From contig JAMWFC010000079.1 in the NCBI GenBank assembly GCA_027475525.1, positions 186,001 to 250,000 of the forward strand: 64,000 nucleotides of DNA, read 5' to 3'. Shown here in pieces: positions 54,427 through 64,000 of the stretch. The notes beneath the pieces are model-generated. The model had not been told where the DNA came from and ran no database searches. It saw only the letters and a program-made list of their open reading frames with translations. Positions within the stretch are counted from its first letter, which is position 1. Every line of letters begins with the position of its first letter. The DNA comes from Macrolepiota albuminosa (lineage: Eukaryota > Basidiomycota > Agaricomycetes > Agaricales > Agaricaceae). The translations under genes were made by a program, and so were the position numbers.

Positions 54427-56465
54427 AGCTAACTGATCTGGAGTTCGTAAGGATCCAATGCTTTTTTATAGGCGAAAGCCTGGTCGTTTACAAATCCCTA
54501 ACGGAAGCTATCACTCATGGTTAATGAAATTTTTTCAGTAGCCACGGGATCGCTGCCGTCTCAGCGGCGGATTACAGCAGCTTTCAGAATTGTGGAGCTC
54601 ATGGAGTTCTATTTCAGCTGTCAAGTCGTCTTTTTCTTTGACAGGTGCACGCTGGAACACAAATATATGATAAGTCACCTGTGGTTGTTCCTTGACGATA
54701 ACATTTTAATTTTATGAAGTTACGACATGAGTTCCTGTTGTGTTATTTTATACCGCGTGAATTTTGGCTTTCAGGAGTAAGAAGGGATGAATCACCTCTA
54801 GCAATGGACAAGAACGCAATCTGAAACTCCATCTGACAACATTGTATGGATAACAGAGTATACACAGCTAGGCATCTATGGTATATAATAAGGACTTCGA
54901 AATTTCTCGGACATCCTGCCTTGATGGCGAGAGGGTCATGAGAACCCAGTGTGCTTTTCTTGTAAAAGCAACGAGGACTAAGATTGACGAAAGGCATGAT
55001 TCGGCGCCCAGAACACAAGGTGACTTAGAACTTCCGAGTCCAAATGGTGATCGACAAGAAGACCTTTCGTTTTGGTAATAGGTGAGAGCTTTTTTGATAT
55101 GAAAAGAACCCGAAGCACAAGTTCTGGAGCCTGAATCATCCCCTTCTAGATGACAGAGAACAAAGCCAAATGTCGCAGAAAATAAGAAGGAAATTACTGA
55201 CCTTGAAAATATGGTCTGGCAATCTCTGGCTAAATCCGATTTTATTTGTAGACCTTTGTTATCGTCTTGATTGAGGGCAACCAAATTTAGATTCCTCAAC
55301 GTCATTTTGAGGAACCTGTGTTCATATTTGACGGACTTGTTGACTTGATATCTTGAATCTGAAATTTGAAAACAGACACCAGTAGACAGATCATCTGATC
55401 AAGACCTAGTACGAGGACCAAGGAGAAACGATCTTTTCGGTGGATGAGCACATTCTTGAAGACAGGGTGAGAAGATGACACGAGCCCCGGGATTGATAAT
55501 GCAGAACAGAACGATGATGACCAACCTCGACGACAACAGTGTACGTCATCGTCCACTTATGGTCAATACCAAAAAATTTCTTTGCAGCACGCGCTGTATG
55601 TTCTGCGACTATCTATGGAATCGGAAGTTTGACTCGGAACGTGAAGTTGCTTCTCAAGTTCTTGTCTCTCTTTAGAGTCACCATGAATGCAAAGTCTGTA
55701 TTGAACTCTCCTTTTGTAACTTGTTGATCTCTCTCTCGTGGTTTGTGAGTTGAATCTCTTCGCCGGCTAATTCGTTTCTCGCCAAGTTCTTGGTAGAAGA
55801 AACCATTGACCGTGCTATCTACTCACCTTCGGAAACGAGTTCCCCTTGCTTCTCTTATCGGCGCTTTTGAAGCGGTCTTAGACCATCTTTTTCAGACCTA
55901 AGATAGAAGAACTATCTCGTCTTCTATCTTTTGCCAGGATGTTATATTTGGTCCACTCGCAACTGGATTTTCTCAGAGGGTTCCTGGAGATGCCTATTTG
56001 AAAACACAGGTTCTCAAGATATTTATATAATCTAAGAGCAACGTCCAGTGAAATTACCAGGTGTAAAATTACAACCGAACGGTGTCACCGTGCAGCATGT
56101 TGTTCCATGCACCGTCACATCCACTCCACCGGTAAGTTCCAGATCGGCTTGCTTGAGCTTCTCTTGCAGGGACTGCAGGTATGTTCATTAGATTTAAATA
56201 TTCGTTCTGATACCATCTGTCGAGTAAAAACTAGTTTACTGTGAATAAGAATTATTTGATCAACCCTGTCTACCGTGCACAGTCCCAGGTTGAACTTAAG
56301 AAAGTGGAATGGTCTAATGTAGGAAAAATAATAAACAGTCTGGTCCTCTCGCTAATATCTAGCTCTGAAATTTATTGATTTTACTGATCTGGGTTTAAGT
56401 AAATCAACCTGAATGTTCTGTGAACGTGATCAAGTCTTCTGTAATGCTACGATGTAAACCACCTG
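54427..56465. other. Possible degraded gene region, not resolved
   Basis: Minus-strand pieces include VTVHGTTCCTVTPFGCNFTP (about 56110-56060), MVSST-KNLARNELAGEEIQLTNHER (about 55805-55730), AKKFFGIDHKWTMTYTVVVE (about 55590-55530) and LRNLNLVALNQDDNKGLQIK (about 55300-55250). They look coding but I could not join them into one spliced frame, and I do not recognise the family. A short-lived or broken gene is possible. Confidence 0.3.
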
Positions 56466-56519
56466 TCCCCAACACTTCAATGCATTATATAGTGTATTTA
56501 TAGTTGAATGGTCATGCAA

Positions 56520-56925
56520 CTTGCTCTGTAACCTGTCATACACTGCATACACACATCAGCAGCCTCATACTGCTGTTTCCAGCTACCCATCTTTGCAATA
56601 TTCCCATTGTACTATGGCAATATCTCTGCTCATAATGCAACACTCTTGCATTATTGCTACTTTACTATGACAATATTTCCATTGTTTCTCTCATAATGCA
56701 TTCCCATGATGCATTCCTACTGCATTATGCCTACCACTCTCCACTAATAATGTGACACTCTTGCATTATTACTACTACACATTACTATAGCAATATTTCC
56801 ATCAGTTCCCTCATAATGCACTCTCATAACGCATTATTGCTATATTAATTATCACATCACATTGATTCTCCCAGGTACCCATCTGCTCATAATGCAGCAT
56901 TCATGCATTACTGCCTGTGTAGTAT
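56520..56925. repeat. Array of TGCATTAT / ATAATGCA motifs
   Basis: About a dozen copies of ATAATGCA or its complement TGCATTAT in roughly 400 bp, in both orientations, within AT-rich DNA. Longer irregular units recur (CTCTTGCATTATT at 56643 and 56758, period about 115, diverged). No ORF. Confidence 0.6.
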
Positions 56926-58199
56926 ATGCAATACTTGCATCATAGACTGTATTCCTGCCCCTCATGCATGTTGCTCATTCTCATCCAAACACATAACCTT
57001 CCCCTCCACCAGTACAATTAAATCATCACTCTATTGTCACACCCCAACATCTGACCTCAGTAAAATGTTGATATCAATCAGTTGTATTGTGCATATATAT
57101 AGGATTGAGCTATGATTGACTAGCTCCAGCAGATGAAAATGTTTTATATACTTCTAAATTCCTTGTAAAGTTTCTTGAGAGTATCTGAAATGTGATGCTA
57201 TAAGTGAGAAAAATTTTCACATAAGACAATGCAGAGAGCAGCTTGGCAAGAAGCATAGGCAATCAGGTGTTCTTAATGGAAGCTTGTGACACCACTTGGA
57301 GCATACAGAGTTTTTGATATCCACCACTGTTCATGATGCATGAAATATTGTAGAACCCAGTCCATCTCCATTGCTAGTAGTTCTACCTCCTTCAAAAAGT
57401 GCTTTGCTTGTGCATGGGATTTGCACCATTTGATTGAGAGGACTGGTCAAAATAGATAAGTCAAATACTCTGGGACATATAGGTCTATGCACCATCACAC
57501 AAGTCTTCAGAATTGTCACTGGAAAACTCATAAATCCTCCAGATCTACAAAATCTTCTACTATGCTTTTGAGACCAATTTATTCTCAGCTTCTGAAAGTT
57601 CTCAGATTTCAGAAGGTTTAAAAAAATGTAGAACATTCTGCTAGTTATTTGGACCAATCTCACCAATATTACATCTATCAGTCAGTAGGATTGACAGGGA
57701 ATCTAATGTTTTGTATGCAGCTCTGTATTTTTCAGCTGCAGCCTGGATTTTTGCTTAAACTGTTTCAATAGTAGTGCAAGCATGAGTGTTGGCATGTTGA
57801 CTCTGAATAAACTGGTCTTTGAATCTGTACAAATGTGAATGTGTCACAACTCCTGTAAATATTGGTTATGAGCTAGAACTTTCTTGTATGGATTACACAG
57901 TACTAAATCAGACTGCTATATTGGATTTGACTAGTAACTAGAGTGAATACAAGATGTTGTTTATGTAATACTCTACAATCTGGTAATAGTGTCAGTGATG
58001 CTAGTAACAAGTGTAACAATCCATTACATACCCCCTAATGAGACTGAATACTTGGTCTAATCAAAGAATATGGCCTGAAGAATATACAACAGTGCCTGGT
58101 AAGAGAGCATGGTGGTGCTCTGACTAGTATTGAATTACAACTTAAAGGAAATTAGTAAGTACATGTGTTGCATCACACTGAAGTCAATTTTGACTTAAC
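56926..58199. other. AT-rich decayed transposon DNA
   Basis: A minus-strand frame at 57666-57331 (LFEGGRTTSNGDGLGSTIFH) is open but cannot be assigned; CpG is nearly absent. Confidence 0.35.
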
Positions 58200-58538
58200 C
58201 TGTTGCACAGTTGCACATGAATTATGTAGGCACAGCAAGAAGTAATATTAAAAAAGAAAAACAAAAAATATATATACATGTGCACACTGAGATGATATAT
58301 AGAGTTACAAGTTTTAATAGCTTAAGGTCCAGACACACTGAATCAGACCAGTTTTGGTCTATTAACAATGTAGTCTAAACACAAAATAAAGCTGCTTATT
58401 AAACGGTATGGTAGGTAAAATATATACTTAATAATGTAATTATATTATATATATTATAAATATAATATAATGTTAATTCTACTAAACTACAAGCTATGTG
58501 GCTATGGCCATATAGTGCTCTATACTACACCCCCTTCC
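58200..58538 (-). mobile_element. LTR of the palindrome-rich family, fourth copy
   Basis: On the minus strand starts TGTAGTATAGAGCACTATAT, then GCCATAGCCACATAGC, AATAAGCAGCTTTATTTTG and CAATAGACC-like palindrome (TTAATAGACCAAAACTGGTC). No gag follows; it abuts the copia element. Confidence 0.6.
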
Positions 58539-61323
58539 AATCAGACCAAACATGGTCTCAAATTTTCACAACAGTCAGGCTATTAGTAAATCTGGAACAG
58601 AGGCTATGGGAGAGTTCTCATGTTCTCAGATTGGATTAGCTGTAGCATCATCAATGACATAGTCAAGGAGTTTGTTCTCAGCTGCAGGCTTGTGAATTGT
58701 GCCTGAAGGCTCTACTTGAGGTGAGGAATCTGGATAGTCTCAAAGCAGAGACAGTGTAAGTGTAGAGTCAATAGTTTGACCTGTCATTGGCTCATCTGCT
58801 TTGAGATGAGCCACATTATTGAACATATAATAGCATTGTTTGACACAAGACTCAGTCAGGTAGTAAACAACTATATTGTGTGTCTACCTACCTGTTTGAC
58901 ACAAGACTAATATATGAGTTAGTTGATATCATATCATATCGTAGGGTAACTTAATACACACCTCAGTTGGGTAGTAAACAACTGAGGTGCCATTGTCTCT
59001 GTTTCCAATCCATATCCTTGAAACTGTATAGTTCTATTTTTTCTCCCCTTACTACCCTCTGTGGTGCACTTGTGGTTGGTCATGTATCCTCTACACATGC
59101 CACAATTCCCAACCAATACTCCCCCAGACTTGTGAGACATGTCACTTGCACAACCACAACACAAGGCAGAGCTTGTAATGCTGTGGTCATGTCAGTGGTT
59201 TTGTGAATAGATCTATGGGGTTATTGTTGCTTAGTATGTAATTGATCTTGATTTTTCCTTCTTCAACTGAGTGGTGTATATAGTAATGTTTGATGTTGAT
59301 GTGCTTGACTCAGTTGTGGTTTCTTTTATTTTTAGCAATTACTATTGAGCTGTTATTATCTCCCTGCAGAGATGTGGGTGCCAGGACAGCAAATCCAATC
59401 TTAGACAGAGCAGCATGCATCCATTGAATCTGCTCCCCAGCTTTTGTGAGAGCAATGTATTCAGCTTTTGTTGTGGACATAGAGACTGTATCCTGGTACT
59501 TCACACTCCAGCATGTCAGACCACTGGCTTGGAGGTATATGCTGCCTGATATGGATTTTCTTGTGTTGATGTCTGCAGCAAAGTCTGAATTGTAGTACCT
59601 GTGTAGGACATAATCATCATAGCCAAGGCTACCATACTGTAACTTGTATTTGAGCATCCCTTTTATATACTGCATGATGTGGAGTAGCATGAGCCAGTAT
59701 GGCTTGCTGGAGTTTGACATGAACCAGCTGAGGGACATGATGGCAAAGGCAATATCGGATCTCATGCCTATCTGAGCATACATGAGAGATTCCAGGACTT
59801 CGCAATATGGTCTATCTTTCATATATTGGTGGTTCTTGTTGGTTGATGGGGACTGGATTTGGCTGAGCACAATGTCTGGTGGGAGCAGTGTGTACTTAGA
59901 GGTGCAGTCTGCCATTCTGAACTTCTTCAGGGTTCATTTCAGATACTCCTTTTGGTTGAGTATGGTGAGCTTCTATTCCCTGTCATGTGTGATCTTTATT
60001 CTCAGCACAAACTTGATGTCCCCTAGGTCTTTTATCTTGTATTTTTCTCCCAGTTTCCTCTGCACTCTCTCTGCTTCTTCTTTTGACAAGAACATTCCAG
60101 ATGTGTCATCCATGTACATGCTCATTATGGTTTATTCACCATCCTGGTCCCTGGACCTTAATGACTGATTTGCTTCTGACCTCCTGTATCTGAGTCATTT
60201 CATGTCTTCATCAAGCATGTGCCACCAGTTGTTTGTGCCATTCATGGTTTCATAGATTGCCTTGTTAAACAACAAAACTAGACTTTTCTTGTTGTCTGCC
60301 CCTTCTATCCTTGTAGTGATTTGTACTTGACAATAGACACATATGTGACAAAGTAGTCCATGCCAGGGATCTGCAAGAAGCCCTTTGCCACAAGGTGTGC
60401 TTTCCTTTCCACCACCTTTCCATCTTCATTGTACTTCAATACAAAAGTCCACTGGTTCTTCATTGTCCTCACTCCCATTGGTCTCTCAACAAGTTGCCAT
60501 ACTTTCTATTCCTGCATCCTTTTTATTTCCTGGTCTATTGGGCCCTTCCATAGGTCTGGTTGTTGTATGGCCTCAGAGTACAACAATAATGGCATCCACA
60601 GTTCATTGGGGTCCTGTGTTCTGATGGTGAGGGTGCTAGGCATGCTGGCATATGTTTTCTCCTCACTCTTGGAGTTATCTGAGTCATCAGGTGGGTTCAC
60701 TATGTGCAGGGTAGAACCAATGGTTTTGGCTGCCAGTCTTGCCAAGCATTGGGGCTCAGGAGCCATTTCAGGGTTGTTGTCAGAGGCAGCTATGGTCTGT
60801 ACTTTAGTTTCTGTGCTAGAGTCGCCAGCTGGCAGCATGTCATGAGGTCCTACATCATCTGTATTGCTCAAGTGCACATCTAGTATGTTGAGTAGGTCAG
60901 CTGGGTCTTTGCTGCACTCATCAGGCAGTGTGCAGTAGGCTGTGCCTTCCTTGAACATGACATTGTGGGACCTAAACATCCTGCCAGCTTGATTAATCAG
61001 ATGTCAAGTTTGCTCCCACTCTCTTCCCTGGGTACTTTCATGTATGCAAGGCAGCCTGACAGTTGCAAGTAAGACACATTGGGCTTTGTACCAGTATGTA
61101 TCTCATGCAGCGTCTTGCCTGGGTGTCTGGCACTTGGGATGAGATCGAGGACATAAGTGGCAGTGGCAGTTGCTTTTCCCCAGTAGTGTGCTGGAAGTTG
61201 AAAATTGCTCAGAATGCTCCTGGCCAGGTCCAAGATGGTGCAGTTTCTGTGCTCGACCACTCCATTTGCTGGGGATGAGTGTGGGGCTGTGGTCTCATAG
61301 ATGATGCCCCTCTTTTGGCACAT
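58539..61323 (-). pseudogene. Ty1/copia pol on the minus strand (integrase, reverse transcriptase, RNase H, LTR start)
   Basis: From the 5' side: integrase C-part IIYETTAPHSSPANGVVEHR ... WGKATATATYVLDLIPSARH (61323-60997), the linker region (60979-60506: STLHIVNPPDDSDNSKSEEK, ELWMPLLLYSEAIQQPDLWK-GPIDQE), reverse transcriptase end MYMDDTSGMFLSKEEAERVQ (about 60120-60060; YxDD present), RMADCTSKYTLLPPD, and RNase H at 59915-59310: KSISGSIYLQASGLTCWSVK, QDTVSMSTTKAEYIALTKAG and GDNNSSIVIAKNK. The Asp lost in the left-window copia is intact here. A TATTGGTTGGGA LTR start follows a GGGGGAGT tract near 59125. The 5' end (gag, protease) is missing, and stops are present. Confidence 0.85.
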
Positions 61324-61640
61324 TCAGACAAGTGTGGGCCCTTCAGCACCACTTCCAGACTGCTCTGAACCTTTCTTCACTCTGGCAGAAATGCTGGAAG
61401 GCAAATTGCCTTCATTCAAGCCTTATAGCTTGGGGAATGACAATTACACTCCCTCTTCTCTGAGGCTATTAGCAACTCCAGAGATCATCCTTGGTTCATG
61501 CAAGGGCCTGATAGCATACTAATAAGAGATAACCATCAAAGAGTGCCTGTTGTAACATGCATTCCATGCATATGGACCATTTTCACATGTGTATTGGACC
61601 AGGCAATGCAATAGTGGGGCACTTTAGTACTGCACAAATG
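61324..61640. repeat. Repeat family A terminal fragment and spacer
   Basis: CAGACAAGTGTGGGCCCTTCAGCACCACTT matches the family A segment at 32085 over about 50 bp (shown shortened: ACAAGTGTGGG...CAGCACCACTT). Confidence 0.45.
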
Positions 61641-62165
61641 CTAGGATACCTCTAGAAATGGTACTGGTGGCCATATATAGCCCAGGATGTTACCAAGTTC
61701 TACACTTTGTGCACAGCATATTAGAGAGCAATAATGCCCCCTGGACTCTCTGCAAGGAGGCTTCACCAGCTTCCAGTTCCCATGAAACCATGAAATTCTA
61801 TTGAAATAGACTTTATTGGTCCTTTCTCCATGGCTAGAGAGTTCAACTACCTCTAGGTGGTAATATTCCATATAACCAGCATGATGCACCTTATACTAGC
61901 ATGTACAACACTGACAGCAAAAGAGCTGTCATAGATCTACTTTGGGGAGATTGTTAGGCTGCATGGGCTATCCAATACTATTGTGAGTGATTGTGACTCT
62001 AAATTCACCTTGCAATAGTAGAGGGAACTCAAATACTCAGGGCAGTAGTTTGCTTAGATCAGCAGGATTGGGTCAATTGATGCCCACTTACTGAGCTCAC
62101 AATCAACATGAGCATATTTGAAACCACTGGATATGCAGTCTTTGAGCTCAACAGAGAGTACATGC
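61641..62165 (+). pseudogene. Ty3/gypsy integrase remnant
   Basis: With stops, plus strand reads WYWWPYIAQDVTKFYTLC, NSIEIDFIGPFSMAREFNYL, then EIVRLHGLSNTIVSDCDSKFT (the DDE second-Asp block), and further on SIDAHLLSSQST. It ends at 62165 where a different LTR begins. Confidence 0.7.
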
Positions 62166-62449
62166 TGTAACGGAGTCGTCCGTATTCTCAGCGTCAACGA
62201 TGCTATAATCAATTAGTAGAGTATTATGTAAGATAACATCTTGTTTTCACTCTAAGTACTAGTCAATCCGATACTGCGGTCTGATTTAGCACTTGTGTGA
62301 TACACACAAGATAGTTCTAACCCGTAACTTCGGTTACATTTTTTTAAATCTTCTGCTATCGGCTTTAGACTCTAGGCTTGTTACTGACTAGGCAACTCTC
62401 ATCAAAACCTCTCAATTCTCTGTTGGCATCACGCTGAAAACGTGCTTCC
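62166..62449 (+). mobile_element. 5' LTR and leader of the right-edge retroelement
   Basis: Begins TGTAACGGAGTC at 62166 directly after unrelated Ty3 sequence, includes CCCGTAACTTCGGTTACATTTTTTTAAATC, which matches GTTGTAACTTCGTTACATTTTTTTGAATC in the left-edge LTR, and leads in 280 bp to the gag ATG. The palindromes of the older copies are absent. LTR/leader boundary not resolved. Confidence 0.55.
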
Positions 62450-63988
62450 ATGACTGGCTCTCTTGATCTGGATCCTCCGTTCCCAGCTGCAGACGCAGGT
62501 GACTTACCTGTGCTTCAGGCTGTGAAGACGCAATCTGCGTCAGCATACCAACCTCCGCCAAAGCGGGACAAAAAGACCCCTCACGATGTCAGCGCGAGCT
62601 TTGGAATGCCTGGTGGGCTATCCGTATCATGGATGATGTCCATTGTACGACCTGGTGGAAAACCAGGAGAGAGATCCGCTGTCTCAGGAGTGTTGCTGCC
62701 AGCGAGCCAAATGCCTTCACTAATGTATCCGGTATTGCCCAAGAGCTCTTCAGCTCCCTCTGAGGGTCAACCGGACGTTACCCAGTACTCGGAAATGGTA
62801 CAAGGCAGCGCATTTGCACATAGCACCCCATTCTGGACTGCACCGATGGACCGGCATTTGGAATATGTGGCCAATGCTGCCACTGAACCGGGACCGTCGT
62901 CGTTGACAACACAAGGACAGAAGCAAGGACCAGCAATAGTGGTCAGTAGGGAGGACGACAATGTCGTATGGTTGGAAAAGGCGTCACCAGCGCCTGGAAT
63001 TCCAGAGTTGCATAGACGGGCCGGCAAACAGCCGCAAGTGAGGCATGACGGCCTCAGGAAAGTTATGGACTTAGAGTCCGAGTTGGAGTCCTCAGATTAT
63101 GAGGAAAGCAAAAGGTCGCATTCGACCTTGTCTATCCAGTTACAGCTGGTGTTGGACCGATATCCGTCGGTCGCAAAGGAATCGACGCGAAAGCGTCTGC
63201 AGCTTTATGTAGTAAAGCACTTACAGTTGCTGGCTGCTAGGAGCCACGATGTACCCCGCGCAGATTTGAATGAATATATCGAATTGTTTGTGCGCATCTT
63301 CGAACTCGAAGTGGTGGAATACCTTTAGCGCAAAGCAGCGCGAGGGTCAGCAGTCTCAACGGCTACTCCAGCCGACTCGGTAGAATGTGAGATGAGTGTG
63401 CGCAGACGAGCGCCATTAATTGCGGACGCGATGGAATTGCTCAATGCGCCTTGTCAGGCTAATGAGTCTCAGCAAGACTACGTTCGGCGTCAGAACGCCG
63501 CAAACCATCAACACATTGTTAGCGGAGTGCCTCAGCAGGCATTGTCTGAGGTGGAGACTGTGACAACGACTCCGGCGGAGCCAGAGGCACTACTTGCAGT
63601 GCAGGAGGTTAAGACACCTCGTAAGCAAGTTACAATCAAGGGGGAGGTGGACAAAGTCCACATTCTTGAGGAGCAAACACAACCACGACGCGTAGTGCGA
63701 CGCGTCCACCTAGTGGACAACTGGAATGAACGCGTTAATTACCAGAGGATACGCAACCAGGACTTGCGCGATCATGGTGAGTCGTTCATTGACGACCAGG
63801 GGGTAGTCTTTGAAGGGCGTGAGGGTGTAACGCCTGTCAATGACATGCGGCAGCAATTTGCGGCTCGGACTGCTGAACCGGACAGAGATCTGGGTTGTAG
63901 TGACGACAGTAGTGGTCACTACGAACGGAGGGAGCCAAGTCGTCGCAATAACGACGGTGGAGGTCGTGATCGAAGAAATAACGATTGA
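62450..63988 (+). pseudogene. gag-like ORF of the right-edge LTR retrotransposon
   Basis: Starts MTGSLDLDPPFPAADAGDLP at 62450. Open to a TAG at 63326, then the same frame continues (RKAARGSAVSTATP ... CEMSVRRRAPLIADAMELL) to TGA at 63986. The left-edge copy reads YLQRKAAR across this point where this copy reads YL-stop-RKAAR, so CAG has become TAG. The C-terminal part has a conserved SFIDDQGVVFEGREG block and a Ser/Arg/Asn-rich tail. No zinc knuckle is seen before the stop. CpG-rich and only one internal lesion: a young copy. Pol, if any, lies past the window. Confidence 0.65.
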
Positions 63989-64000
63989 GACGATAATAAT

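Overview
The window looks like nuclear DNA of a filamentous basidiomycete (Agaricomycetes). The genes are broken by many short GT-AG introns of about 45-60 nt. The families present are typical of that group: DUF6533-type seven-helix proteins, an HsbA-like surface-binding protein, a TKL-type kinase with an IHGDLK catalytic loop, a DUF7330 protein and an HVA1/TUDOR protein. Ceratobasidiaceae (Rhizoctonia-like) is a guess from overall style, not shown by the sequence. There is no bacterial operon structure, CRISPR array or phage.

Layout. 1-5.8 kb: retroelements (an LTR element with gag on the minus strand, a copia remnant, and a solo LTR with a clean 5-bp target duplication). 6.2-14.3 kb: a gene island with a secreted aldose 1-epimerase (+), a DUF6533 seven-helix protein (+), then a Spa2-homology/kinase gene and a CBS-domain gene (both minus, possibly one gene). 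15-23.6 kb: an old, AT-rich, CpG-poor transposon graveyard (solo LTR, a possible miniature LTR element, a DIRS-like reverse transcriptase fragment, a LINE fragment). 23.6-31.2 kb: a much younger, CpG-containing LINE on the minus strand, nearly complete and in a single frame. 31.3-38 kb: another graveyard (Tc1/mariner transposase, repeat family A, a Ty3 fragment). 38.3-54.4 kb: second gene island (cysteine-rich fragment, HVA1/TUDOR + AT-hook protein, DUF7330 protein, beta-trefoil-like protein, an unrecognised gene with a duplicated exon, a second seven-helix gene, tRNA-Gly(TCC) with an intron, cystathionine gamma-lyase, HsbA-like protein). 56.4-62.2 kb: a third transposon block (copia pol on minus, Ty3 integrase remnant). 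62.2-64 kb: a second copy of the gag family seen at the left edge, inverted relative to it.

The genes do not form an obvious pathway. Several encode secreted or membrane proteins (epimerase, HsbA-like protein, two seven-helix proteins), and the kinase/CBS pair is the most unusual architecture.

The strongest structural signal is not biological: eight places carry a direct tandem duplication with a period of exactly 77 bp, in genes, introns, intergenic DNA and transposons alike. This is best explained as unmerged 77-mer overlaps left by the assembler. Two of the pairs differ by a single base in a homopolymer, so one-base frameshifts elsewhere in this window should be treated as possible sequence errors.
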